The notes under the pieces: model-generated
What the model saw: only the letters and a program-made list of their open reading frames with translations
Databases searched by the model: none
Told to the model about the DNA's origin: nothing
NCBI GenBank assembly: GCA_964539515.1
Contig: CAZIJO010000143.1
Coordinates: 1 to 15,445, forward strand
From: JADLHS01 sp964539515
Lineage (GTDB): Bacteria; Verrucomicrobiota; Verrucomicrobiia; Limisphaerales; JADLHS01
Direction of reading: 5' to 3'
DNA length: 15,445 nt
In this document: positions 1 to 7,125 of the stretch, one piece after another
Layout of the letters: each line of letters begins with the position of its first letter
How positions within the stretch are numbered: the stretch's first letter is position 1
Translations under genes and position numbers: made by a program

Positions 1-714
1 CCGCGTCCGGATGTTCAGGCTTTCCACGCCGACGGAAAAGGCCATCGCGAAATAGATGTAGCCCTTCGGGATTTCCTTGTGGAAACCTTCCGCCACGAGC
101 GCGCAGCCAATCAGGAGCAGAAAGCTCAACGCGAGAATTTTCAGAGACGGATGTTTGTGGATGAAATCGCTGATGGTCCCGGCGAAGAACAACATGAACA
201 CCAATGCGATGATCACGGCGGCGATCATGACCCCGAGGTGTTTCGCCATACCCACGGCGGTGATGACGGAGTCCAGCGAGAAAACGATGTCGAGCAGCAG
301 AATTTGCACGATTACGGCAGCGAACTTGGGCGCGACACGGCTGGTGACTTCGCCGTCTTCCCCTTCGAGTTTATCGTGGATTTCATGGGTGCTTTTCCAG
401 AGCAGGAACAGGCCGCCCAAAATGAGAATCAGGTCGCGGCCGGAGACCGGATGCGCATGGTCAAGCAGCCCAAGCGTGGGAATCTCAAACAGCGGTTTGG
501 TCAGTTTTACCATCCATGCCAGCCCACAAAGCAACAGAATCCGCGTGATGAGCGCCAGCATCAGGCCGGTCTGGCGCGCCTTGGCTTGCTGTTCCTTCGG
601 CAGCTTGCCTGCAAGGATCGAGATGAAAACAATGTTGTCGATGCCCAAAACGATTTCGAGCACGGTCAGCGTGAGCAGGCTGATCCAGATTTCCGGCGAT
701 GTAATCCATTCCAT
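1..714 (-). CDS. TerC-family integral membrane protein (partial, C-terminal end cut by window edge)
   Basis: Reading the minus strand from ATG at 714 gives 238 uninterrupted codons to base 1, starting MEWITSPEIWISLLTLTVLE. The TerC signature appears as two membrane helices with conserved acidic residues: EIVLGIDNIVF (E20, D26, N27) and LDIVFSLDSVITAVGM (D142, D148). About seven hydrophobic segments are visible. A charged cytoplasmic loop (about 107-130) separates the two halves, as expected of the internal duplication. The last visible residues, GVESLNIRTR, match the usual end of the TerC domain, so either only a few residues are missing or a CBS/CorC-type tail follows outside the window, as in E. 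coli YoaE. TerC proteins are linked to metal-ion (Mn2+, tellurite resistance) export and to metalation of exported enzymes; the substrate here cannot be told. No Shine-Dalgarno precedes the ATG. The gene is divergent from the Calx-beta gene. Confidence 0.9.
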   Translation of the reverse strand, partial: MEWITSPEIWISLLTLTVLEIVLGIDNIVFISILAGKLPKEQQAKARQTGLMLALITRILLLCGLAWMVKLTKPLFEIPTLGLLDHAHPVSGRDLILILGGLFLLWKSTHEIHDKLEGEDGEVTSRVAPKFAAVIVQILLLDIVFSLDSVITAVGMAKHLGVMIAAVIIALVFMLFFAGTISDFIHKHPSLKILALSFLLLIGCALVAEGFHKEIPKGYIYFAMAFSVGVESLNIRTR

Positions 715-797
715 GATGCGGCAAATACTTTGTGAATACCGCCGAAAGTCAATGGCAACCCGCCTGGCGGTCCACCGAAAAAAGCTCCAAGGTGGAC

Positions 798-827
798 TTG
801 ACGCTGCAACCGGACCGGGTGTTTATT
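798..827 (+). promoter_or_regulatory. Possible sigma70-type promoter of the Calx-beta gene
   Basis: TTGACG at 798-803 is followed 18 bases later by TTTATT at 822-827 (4 of 6 matches to TATAAT). A start near 834 would leave a leader of about 50 bases before the ATG at 887. It is the best hexamer pair in the 172-base divergent region 715-886. No other structure there is convincing. Support is by eye only. Confidence 0.3.
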
Positions 828-886
828 CTTAAGCAGACGTGACAGTTTTGTCCGTTGGCCAATTTCAAAGAAAGTTCAGGTGTGCC

Positions 887-3028
887 ATGAAAAACCGTTT
901 CCATTGCATCCCAAAGCTGGGATTCCCGTTCCTCACGATTTTCCTCTGCGGGTTCGCGGGCAACGTCCCGGCCCAGCTGCCCCCCACCGATCTTTCGATG
1001 CCGCTGGTGACGCTCACGGCCCCCGATCCGCTGGCGAATGAATCCGGCGATCCCGGCGCGTTCCGGCTTTTCCGATCCGGCCCGACAAATCTGGCCCTGC
1101 ACGTGTATTGGAAGGTTGGTGGCTCGGCCGTGAGCGGGACGGATTACCAAAGTTTGGCTGCAACCGTGAACATCCCGGCAGGTGTGCGCGAAGTCCTTGT
1201 TCCGGTCGTGCCGACTGATGACAAATTGGTCGAAGCCGTGGAAACCGTCGAAGCCGGCTTGTTCTACCCGCCCCTCGAAGGGCCGCAAACCTACGAAATT
1301 GGCACGCCGAGCAACGCCGTCGTGGCGATTCTGGATAACGACCCGGCGCCGACCAATCGTCCACCTTTCGTGAGCATTGTGACCCCGACGGATGGCACGG
1401 TTGTCCTTTACCCGGACTCCATTCTAATCATCGCCGCGGCGCACGACCCGGATCCCGGCGACTACGTGGATACGGTGGAGTTCTTTGACGGCCCAAACAG
1501 TCTGGGGGTAAAGACCAATTGCCTGCCTTGCGCGTCGCCGATCAATCCATTCCGTTTGTCAACGGTTCTAAATCCGGGAGTCCACATTCTGACGGCAAAG
1601 GCCACCGACGCTCATGGGGAAAGTTCAACCTCCGATCCCGTTCACGTCACCGTGCGCGAACCGCCACCACCAGCGGTGGTGACAATTGCGGCCACCGATC
1701 CCAAAGCCGCGGAACCCGGCGTGCTAACCGTGATTGACCCGGGAGTGTTCACCATTACCCGGACCGGGTCCACCGATTTCCCGTTACCCGTCTATTACTC
1801 GGTTTACGGCACGGCCAGCAACGGCGTGGACTACGCCAAAATATCCAACCTGGTTATCATCCCGGTCGGCAAGCCTTCCGTCGAAGTTGTGATTCAGCCC
1901 TTGGGTGACAGCCTGGCGGAAGGGCCGGAAACCGTCGTCCTGCGTCTCGAAGATGTGCCTTGTATCGCCATCTTTCCCCCGCCGCCGGATTGTTACGTCG
2001 TTGGGACGCCTCGTGAAGCGGTCGTTTTCATTGCCGACCTTGAGCCGCCCATGAACATTCCACCCGCCGTGCGGCTCGTGAAACCGTTCGACGGCCAGAC
2101 CTTCCTGGCGCCAGCGGAAGTTTTGCTCCGGGCGGAAACACTCGACGCCGATGGCTACGTGGATCACGTCGAGTTCTATGCCGGGACGAATCAAATCGGT
2201 GCGGAGACGCGCAATTATTTCACTGCGCCCCCGCCAGGCGAGCCGGCGACGTTCGAAATGGTTTGGACCAATCCGCCGTCTGGCCGACATAGCTTGACGG
2301 TTCGGGCCCGTGACGACCGGGGCGCCATTGGAGTGTCGTCGCCCGTTGTCATTTGGGTAATGGCAACCAATCAGCCTCCGGTCACGAATCCACCGCCCCT
2401 CGTGACGATCAGTGCGCCCGATCCCATTGCCGCGGAGGGCACGAATTGCTGCCGGTGGATTGGCTGGTCGAATTCCCTGCCCGTTGTCTTCGGCGGCACC
2501 AACACCGCGACCTTCGTCATCCGTCGGACCGGACCAACGAACGATTCACTCACGGTCCATTACCGCATCGGCGGCACCGCCAGCAACGGCGTGGACTACG
2601 CCGTTCTTCCTGGCGTCGCGATTATTCCTGCCGGTCGGCGAGCCGTGGAATTCAAACTCGTTCCGCTCGATGACGGGATGCCCGAGCGCCTCGAAACGGT
2701 TGTGCTCGGATTGCGCGTGCCGCCGATGCTCGCGGGCACTGTGCCGCCGTACCTTATCGGGGGGGCCGGCCGGGCCGCAGCGGTCATCGTGGACAACGAT
2801 GCCGTGCGTCCGCCTAGCTGCGTCCTGGCGGATCGGTGCTTTCACCTAATGAAACCTGGAACGAACGGATCGTGGTGGCGCATTGAAACTTCCACCGATA
2901 TGCACCAGTGGACGACCCTCGGCATCCAACCCGTCACCGACGGCGCGTTGCATTTTGTGGACCCGGACGCTGAGGAACGGCCCCGCGGTTTCTATCGAGC
3001 CGTGCCGTGTGAGCCGCCGACGGACTGA
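887..3028 (+). CDS. Secreted Calx-beta / Ig-like modular protein with Verrucomicrobia-type C-terminal domain
   Basis: The 713-residue product begins with a signal peptide: MKNR, a hydrophobic core (GFPFLTIFLCGFAG), then a likely cut after VPA. I chose ATG 887 over the in-frame GTG at 839 because it puts the signal peptide at the N terminus and has AGG six bases upstream. Domains alternate: Calx-beta 1 (about 39-152), Ig-like 1 (159-255), Calx-beta 2 (262-385), Ig-like 2 (391-490), Calx-beta 3 (504-637), and a final module (643-713) with WWRIETSTDMHQW, FVDPDA and FYRAV. Calx-beta repeats show the G-T-A-S-N-G-x-D-Y and E-x-x-E-T-V motifs that normally bind Ca2+. The Ig-like units share a DG-(Y/D)-VD-x-VEF core. 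The mature part holds nine or so cysteines, unusual for this family. The likely role is extracellular adhesion or matrix binding. No catalytic domain is seen. The gene runs codirectionally towards recF, 41 bases away. Confidence 0.85.
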   Translation: MKNRFHCIPKLGFPFLTIFLCGFAGNVPAQLPPTDLSMPLVTLTAPDPLANESGDPGAFRLFRSGPTNLALHVYWKVGGSAVSGTDYQSLAATVNIPAGVREVLVPVVPTDDKLVEAVETVEAGLFYPPLEGPQTYEIGTPSNAVVAILDNDPAPTNRPPFVSIVTPTDGTVVLYPDSILIIAAAHDPDPGDYVDTVEFFDGPNSLGVKTNCLPCASPINPFRLSTVLNPGVHILTAKATDAHGESSTSDPVHVTVREPPPPAVVTIAATDPKAAEPGVLTVIDPGVFTITRTGSTDFPLPVYYSVYGTASNGVDYAKISNLVIIPVGKPSVEVVIQPLGDSLAEGPETVVLRLEDVPCIAIFPPPPDCYVVGTPREAVVFIADLEPPMNIPPAVRLVKPFDGQTFLAPAEVLLRAETLDADGYVDHVEFYAGTNQIGAETRNYFTAPPPGEPATFEMVWTNPPSGRHSLTVRARDDRGAIGVSSPVVIWVMATNQPPVTNPPPLVTISAPDPIAAEGTNCCRWIGWSNSLPVVFGGTNTATFVIRRTGPTNDSLTVHYRIGGTASNGVDYAVLPGVAIIPAGRRAVEFKLVPLDDGMPERLETVVLGLRVPPMLAGTVPPYLIGGAGRAAAVIVDNDAVRPPSCVLADRCFHLMKPGTNGSWWRIETSTDMHQWTTLGIQPVTDGALHFVDPDAEERPRGFYRAVPCEPPTD
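1808..1837 (+). repeat. Copy 1 of intragenic 30-base repeat (GTASNGVDYA motif)
   Basis: This segment encodes the GTASNGVDYA signature of Calx-beta domain 2. It matches 2573-2602 at 29 of 30 bases; the one difference (ACG versus ACC, Thr) is silent. The surrounding domain DNA is much less alike. Confidence 0.8.
2573..2602 (+). repeat. Copy 2 of intragenic 30-base repeat (GTASNGVDYA motif)
   Basis: This is the second copy of the repeat at 1808-1837, located in Calx-beta domain 3, in the same reading frame and encoding the same ten residues. Confidence 0.8.
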
Positions 3029-3044
3029 AAAATCTCGCGACCGG

Positions 3045-3062
3045 GCATGCTGCACCGCATGC
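3045..3062 (+). other. Small inverted/direct repeat just before recF start
   Basis: GCATGC occurs at 3045-3050 and 3057-3062 with a 6-base spacer, so it can form a 6-bp hairpin. The wider GCATGCTG is also a direct repeat (3045-3052, 3057-3064). It ends 7 bases before the recF GTG, where a ribosome would bind. It could affect translation of recF, but no function is shown. Confidence 0.35.
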
Positions 3063-3069
3063 TGGGCGT

Positions 3070-4155
3070 GTGCATTTGGCGCATCTGCGACTCCGCGACT
3101 TCCGCAATTACCTGCGGATGGACGCCGACTTTGCACCCGGTTTTCACCTCCTGCTCGGCGACAATGCGCAGGGCAAAACCAACATCCTCGAAGCGGTTTA
3201 CCTCATGGCCACGCTTCGTTCGTTCCGCGGTGTGGGCAGCGCGCAGATGATCCGCCACGGCCAGAAGGGTTACTTCGTCGGCGGGAAAGTGGTGGGACCG
3301 GCGGAACACGAGATCAAAATGTACTGGTCAGTGCGTGAGCGAAATCTCGCGCTGGACGGCCGGCCGGTGAAGAAACTTGGCGATTATCTCGGCACCCTGC
3401 GCACGGTGGTGTTTTGCACGGAAGACCTGCAACTGGTCAAAGGCACCAGCCGAACGCGCCGTCGCTTTATTGATCTGCTCCTCTCGCAAACCCAGCCCGG
3501 CTATCTCGCTTTGCTGCAGCGCTACATGCACTGTGTCCGCTCGCGCAACGCTCTGCTCAAACAATCCGTCCCCAACCCCACCTCGCTCGACAGTTTCTCC
3601 GCCGAACTGGTCAAGCTTGGCAACGAACTCATCCGCCAGCGGCGGGAGTTGATCCCCCGTCTCTCACCGCTCGCCCGGCTGGCGTATCGGCGGATTTCCC
3701 ATGACGCCGAGGAATTGCGGATCGCTTACGAGCCGGGGGTGAAAGCTGATTTCGCCGTGGAACTGGCCCAGATACGCGACCGGGAACGGCGTTACCGTAC
3801 CACGCTCATTGGTCCGCACCGCGACGACCTGCAATTGCTGCTCAACGAAAAGTCTGCCGCGCAGTTCGGCAGCGAGGGGCAAAAGCGGACGCTCGCCATC
3901 GCTCTGAAAATGGCCCAGGCCGAATATCTCACCGGCATTCATGGCAGCGCGCCGGTGCTGCTGATTGACGACGTAATGGGCGAACTGGATGCCAAACGCC
4001 GCAGCGGTCTGCTGCCGTTGTTGGAACGTGCCCGCGAAAGCAGTGGCCAGGTTTTCATGACCTGCACCGAGGAAAACTGGCCGCGGGAACTGGGGCGTGA
4101 TTTGCAGCGCTGGGAAGTGAAAGCCGGAACGTTGCTCCAGCGTCGGGCCAGTTGA
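3070..4155 (+). CDS. recF: DNA replication/repair protein RecF
   Basis: RecF is an SMC-like ATPase that binds gapped DNA with RecO and RecR and helps load RecA during post-replication gap repair. The 361-residue product is close to the 357 residues of E. coli RecF. The N terminus is typical (LRLRDFRNY). Walker A is GDNAQGKTN at 30-38, the ABC signature is SEGQKR around 268-273, and Walker B is LLIDDVMGELD with D300 and D301. The start is GTG; the only nearby ATGs (3047, 3059) are out of frame. No Shine-Dalgarno is visible, and a small hairpin lies just upstream. The gene follows the Calx-beta gene by 41 bases and is convergent with the M48 gene, 18 bases beyond its stop. It lies away from dnaN and gyrB, its classical neighbours, within this window. 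Confidence 0.96.
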   Translation: MHLAHLRLRDFRNYLRMDADFAPGFHLLLGDNAQGKTNILEAVYLMATLRSFRGVGSAQMIRHGQKGYFVGGKVVGPAEHEIKMYWSVRERNLALDGRPVKKLGDYLGTLRTVVFCTEDLQLVKGTSRTRRRFIDLLLSQTQPGYLALLQRYMHCVRSRNALLKQSVPNPTSLDSFSAELVKLGNELIRQRRELIPRLSPLARLAYRRISHDAEELRIAYEPGVKADFAVELAQIRDRERRYRTTLIGPHRDDLQLLLNEKSAAQFGSEGQKRTLAIALKMAQAEYLTGIHGSAPVLLIDDVMGELDAKRRSGLLPLLERARESSGQVFMTCTEENWPRELGRDLQRWEVKAGTLLQRRAS

Positions 4156-4173
4156 TTTCGCAATCCCGGTGGA

Positions 4174-4974
4174 TCACGCAGCAAACCGGCTCAAACGGTG
4201 GAGCAATAATGGATGAGTCAGCCGACGCTCCGCTTTTTTGGAATGCCTATCGGCGGCCACCTCTCTAGCCTGTTGAAGCAGAGAGTTGAAGTTCAAATAG
4301 GGATACAGTTGCGGCCCGGTGGCCAAAACGGCGATGGCCCGGGTTGCAACATTCATGTCCCCCACCAAGGCATGGGCGACCGCATCGCAACTGAATTCAT
4401 CCAGCCGGGAGAGTTTCTTGAACGCCCGGGTCAAGCCGGAGCGGATCATACCGGTGTGTCCCAAGGCGTGATGCGCCATTTCATGGCCTAGAATAAACGT
4501 GAGGGTCTGGTTGTCTCCCGATCGCAGACACGCATCCACCAGGTCATCGAGCAGGACGATTACCTGCCTGCCGGCAACCCGTGCGGCTGCCGCGTTGATC
4601 ACATTGCCTTCGATGAGATAAACTGCCGGGCTGTTTTTCATTCCAAGCCGTTGGGCGATCTCCACCGCGCATTGATGAATCTCCGGGAATTGGGTCGCGT
4701 TGACTTCGACGGCGGAACCTTTCAACAAAGCCATCGCCTTCTTGCGATTAAAGTAATCCGCAATGGGGGCGATAATCAGCGCCAACAACAAAATGCCGTA
4801 AGTCAGTGCTATGCCGAACAAAACCCCGACACCGGCCGCCAAGTAAGCCAGCACCACCGCGGATCCCGTTCCCCGCTCGATATGCACTTTGGGATCAACT
4901 GGTGCCCCGCTTGCATTTAGTGAAGGGAATTGCTTCTTATCGGCCAGATTGGGAACAAGCGGGGGAGGATTCAT
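4174..4974 (-). CDS. M48-family membrane metallopeptidase
   Basis: The 266-residue protein has a proline-rich N terminus, then one long or two short membrane segments (about 38-73), then a soluble peptidase domain. The zinc motif HEMAH is at 164-168 in the context ILGHEMAHHALGH. E193 in LDEFSCDAVAHAL is the likely third zinc ligand, and THPLLLHRLSRF near the end matches the usual M48 S/T-HP-x(4)-R motif. It is shorter than typical HtpX and has fewer membrane spans, so it is better called a generic M48 peptidase, probably membrane-anchored and acting on misfolded or membrane proteins. The start is ATG at 4974. No Shine-Dalgarno is seen. It is convergent with recF (18-base gap) and divergent from trpS. 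Confidence 0.9.
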   Translation of the reverse strand: MNPPPLVPNLADKKQFPSLNASGAPVDPKVHIERGTGSAVVLAYLAAGVGVLFGIALTYGILLLALIIAPIADYFNRKKAMALLKGSAVEVNATQFPEIHQCAVEIAQRLGMKNSPAVYLIEGNVINAAAARVAGRQVIVLLDDLVDACLRSGDNQTLTFILGHEMAHHALGHTGMIRSGLTRAFKKLSRLDEFSCDAVAHALVGDMNVATRAIAVLATGPQLYPYLNFNSLLQQAREVAADRHSKKAERRLTHPLLLHRLSRFAA

Positions 4975-5022
4975 AGTTTGTTGTGATGATGTTCTGATTT
5001 GGGTCCAGCAACCACAGCCCGC

Positions 5023-5035
5023 TGGTCAGGGACCA
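5023..5035. other. Small palindrome in M48-trpS divergent region
   Basis: TGGTC and GACCA flank a 3-base centre. This perfect 5-bp inverted repeat lies in the 190-base gap (4975-5164) between the divergent M48 and trpS genes. It could be an operator half-site pair, but it is short. No T-box features (specifier loop, antiterminator) were recognised upstream of trpS. Confidence 0.2.
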
Positions 5036-5164
5036 ACGCACCCGGCGTGAGCTGATTGCCCGCGATACTTGAACACTTCCAGTGAACTGGCAAACATTTT
5101 AAGGTTTTCGACCCTTTTCTTTTCCTGCTTTGCCGAAGTTCGGATTCATTGTTAGGGTGTTGCC

Positions 5165-6127
5165 ATGCGAATTTTGTCCGGCATCCAGCCTTCGGGCGCG
5201 TTGCATCTCGGGAATTACTTCGGGATGATGCGGCCTGCTATTGACCTGCAGGAAAAGGGCGAGGCCTTCTATTTCATCGCGGATTATCACTCGATGACGT
5301 CACTGTTCGATCCGGTCGAGCGACGCAAGAACACCCTCGACGTGGCGTTGGACTTTCTCGCGTGCGGGCTGGATCCGAAGCGGTCCGTGTTCTTCAAGCA
5401 ATCCGATGTGCCGGAGGTCTGCGAGCTCGCATGGCTGCTCTCGACTTTGACCCCGATGGGGTTGTTGGAACGCGCTCACTCCTTTAAGGACAAGTCGGCC
5501 AAGGGCATTCCTATCAATCACGGCTTGTTCGCCTATCCCGTGCTGATGGCGGCGGACATTTTGATTTACGACTCCAACGTGGTGCCGGTGGGGCAGGACC
5601 AGAAGCAGCATGTCGAGATGACGCGTGATATTGCCATCAAGTTCAATGAAGCCTATGGCCCGACATTCGTGATTCCCGAGCCCAAGATCAAAGGGGAAAC
5701 GGCGAAAGTGCCCGGCGTGGACGGTGAGAAGATGAGCAAGAGCTACGGCAACACCATTGAGATTTTTGGCGACGAAAAGACGCTCCGCAAGAAAGTCATG
5801 GCGCTAAAGATGGACAGTCGCACGCCCGCTGAGCCGAAGCCGGACGCGGATCAAAACCTCGCCATCCAGTTGCTCAAGGTGATCGATGCGGGGGTTGGCC
5901 AGGAATGGGAGGAAAAGCTTCGCGCCGGTGGCATGGGCTACGGTGACTTGAAGAAGAAGCTGTTCGAGGTCTATTGGGAGTACTTCGCGGCCGCGCGAGC
6001 CAAGCGCGCTGAACTGGTGGCCAATCTGGATTATGTGAACAAAGTCCTGACGGAGGGCGCCGCCCGGGCGCGGGCCACGGCGCGAAAGGTCTTGCAGCGC
6101 GCGCGGCAGGCCAGCGGTTTGGAGTGA
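5165..6127 (+). CDS. trpS: Tryptophanyl-tRNA synthetase
   Basis: TrpRS charges tRNA-Trp with tryptophan using ATP. The 320-residue product is close to the bacterial norm (334 in E. coli). The class I motifs are in place: GIQPSGALHLGNYFG at 6-20 contains the HIGH equivalent (HLGN, 14-17), and EKMSKSYGN has KMSKS at 189-193. DQKQHVEMTRDIA is the conserved tryptophan/ATP-site segment. The C-terminal helical region is complete, so the gene looks intact. ATG at 5165 is chosen because it starts directly at the conserved RILSGIQPSG; an AGGG eight bases upstream may serve as a weak ribosome-binding site. It stands alone as a monocistronic gene, divergent from the M48 gene and convergent with the hydrolase. 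Confidence 0.97.
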   Translation: MRILSGIQPSGALHLGNYFGMMRPAIDLQEKGEAFYFIADYHSMTSLFDPVERRKNTLDVALDFLACGLDPKRSVFFKQSDVPEVCELAWLLSTLTPMGLLERAHSFKDKSAKGIPINHGLFAYPVLMAADILIYDSNVVPVGQDQKQHVEMTRDIAIKFNEAYGPTFVIPEPKIKGETAKVPGVDGEKMSKSYGNTIEIFGDEKTLRKKVMALKMDSRTPAEPKPDADQNLAIQLLKVIDAGVGQEWEEKLRAGGMGYGDLKKKLFEVYWEYFAAARAKRAELVANLDYVNKVLTEGAARARATARKVLQRARQASGLE

Positions 6128-6133
6128 TTCTTC

Positions 6134-6158
6134 CGGTGGGGCGAGCGTCCTCGCGAGC
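6134..6158. repeat. Possible dispersed intergenic repeat between trpS and hydrolase
   Basis: The 25 bases hold GGTGGGGCGAGCG followed by the 8-base palindrome CTCGCGAG and a final CC. The stretch lies in the 62-base gap between two convergent genes. It resembles short intergenic elements I recall from verrucomicrobial and planctomycete genomes, but there is only one copy in this window, so its repeat nature is unproven. Confidence 0.25.
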
Positions 6159-6171
6159 CAACCGCGGCCCG

Positions 6172-6187
6172 GCCCCGTGCCAGGGGC
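6172..6187. terminator. Weak hairpin between convergent trpS and hydrolase
   Basis: GCCCC (6172-6176) and GGGGC (6183-6187) flank a 6-base loop. The hairpin lies between the trpS stop (6127) and the hydrolase stop (6190), where a two-way terminator would be expected. There is no T-tract on either strand, so intrinsic termination is doubtful. Confidence 0.2.
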
Positions 6188-6189
6188 AA

Positions 6190-6891
6190 TCACCGCGATT
6201 GACGGAGCAGCCATGCGTAAAGCTCCGGATTCTCGTAGGTCTCCGTCCACGAATCGTGGTCGGCTTCAGGATAGACCGTGAGTCTCACGTTTTTCACGCC
6301 CAGCTTTTTGAGTTGGCCAACCATGCGTTCAGATTCGCTGAGCGGCACAACGTCGTCTTTCGCGCCATGAAATGCCCAGATCGGAAGATGCTGGAAGGCG
6401 GCTGGGTTGTCGCGCGGCCCCAGGACGACTTCAATCATGTTGCCGCCACCGCAGATCGGCACCAGGGCCGCGAACTTTCCGGGATGCCGCAGCCCAAGTT
6501 GCCAGGTGCCGTAACCGCCCATGCTGATGCCGGTCAGGTAAATGCGATGGGCGTCCACGGCGTATTTCTGCTCCACGTGATTCAGCAATTGAAGCAGCGG
6601 CTCATCCTCCCAAATCCGGTCTGCCGGGCAATGCGGCGCGACAACGATAAACGGAAATTCCTGGCCCCGCCTCACCTGTTTCAGGGGGCCGTGGACGGCG
6701 GCGCGTAGGAGGTCACTCCCGCGTTCGCCCGCGCCGTGCAGGAAAAGCAGAAGCGGCCAGCGTTGGCCGTTCGTGCCCGGATAATCCTTCGGCAGGTAAC
6801 ACAAGTATTGCAGGTTGCCCACATGCGTCACCTTCCAACTCAGTTGTTCGTTGGTCAGGACACTGTTTTGGGTTTCTCGTCTGGTTGTCAT
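6190..6891 (-). CDS. Alpha/beta hydrolase, predicted peptidase/esterase type
   Basis: The 233-residue protein is a serine hydrolase of the phospholipase/carboxylesterase or predicted peptidase (COG4099-like) type. The oxyanion-hole region is LHGAGERG (51-58). The nucleophile elbow is GISMGG with Ser123. The acid is in HGAKDDVVP (Asp179, or Asp180) and the base is His212 in EADHDSW. The triad order and length match the family. No signal peptide or membrane segment is seen, so it is probably cytoplasmic. The substrate cannot be deduced. ATG at 6891 (MTTRRETQNS) is preferred; an in-frame GTG at 6915 would add eight residues, and neither has a Shine-Dalgarno. It is convergent with trpS and divergent from birA. 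Confidence 0.85.
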   Translation of the reverse strand: MTTRRETQNSVLTNEQLSWKVTHVGNLQYLCYLPKDYPGTNGQRWPLLLFLHGAGERGSDLLRAAVHGPLKQVRRGQEFPFIVVAPHCPADRIWEDEPLLQLLNHVEQKYAVDAHRIYLTGISMGGYGTWQLGLRHPGKFAALVPICGGGNMIEVVLGPRDNPAAFQHLPIWAFHGAKDDVVPLSESERMVGQLKKLGVKNVRLTVYPEADHDSWTETYENPELYAWLLRQSR

Positions 6892-7045
6892 GGGTGGAAG
6901 GTACAAGGCGGTCACGGCGGTAGGCGCGGTGCTGCGATTGACGGATGCACGCGAAGAGGATGGGGAGATTCCCGGCGGCTTTCAATCTTCAACATGGTCG
7001 ACGGCACTGTCTGGCGGCGGCAGATCCAATAGCGCCCCGCCCATC

Positions 7046-7066
7046 CGCCACCTTACTTCGGTGGCG
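7046..7066. other. Hairpin 1 in hydrolase-birA divergent region
   Basis: CGCCACC (7046-7052) and GGTGGCG (7060-7066) form a perfect 7-bp stem around a 7-base loop. GTGGCGAC then recurs at 7061-7068 and 7073-7080. It lies in the 234-base non-coding stretch 6892-7125. No T-tract follows. It may be a regulatory or repeat element. Confidence 0.35.
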
Positions 7067-7089
7067 ACCGCAGTGGCGACAAGCGCGCT

Positions 7090-7110
7090 GGACGGCGCAA
7101 TGCACCGTCC
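7090..7110. repeat. Hairpin 2 (REP-like palindrome) just upstream of birA
   Basis: GGACGG at 7090-7095 and CCGTCC at 7105-7110 are perfect inverted repeats. Read on the minus strand, the stem is 9 bp with one G.T wobble and a 3-base loop. It ends 15 bases before the birA GTG. Its compact form is like repetitive extragenic palindromes, but one copy alone cannot establish that. Confidence 0.35.
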
Positions 7111-7125
7111 CTACCATTACGCGCC

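Noticed and set aside
77..832. Two long plus-strand open frames (251 and 218 codons) opposite TerC
   Set aside because: They are antisense to a clear TerC protein, have no recognisable motifs and a low-complexity, charge-skewed composition. The minus frame was missed as a closed ORF only because it runs off the window.
749..2290. Minus-strand open frames at 749-1288 and 1784-2290
   Set aside because: They mirror the Calx-beta coding frame; GC-rich coding DNA often leaves antisense frames open. No start signal or domain is seen.
4174..4974. Calling the M48 protein HtpX
   Set aside because: It has the HEMAH site but fewer membrane spans and a shorter, differently arranged body than HtpX, so only the family name is supported.
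4975..5164. T-box leader before trpS
   Set aside because: No specifier hairpin, T-box core sequence or terminator/antiterminator pair was recognised in the 190 bases.
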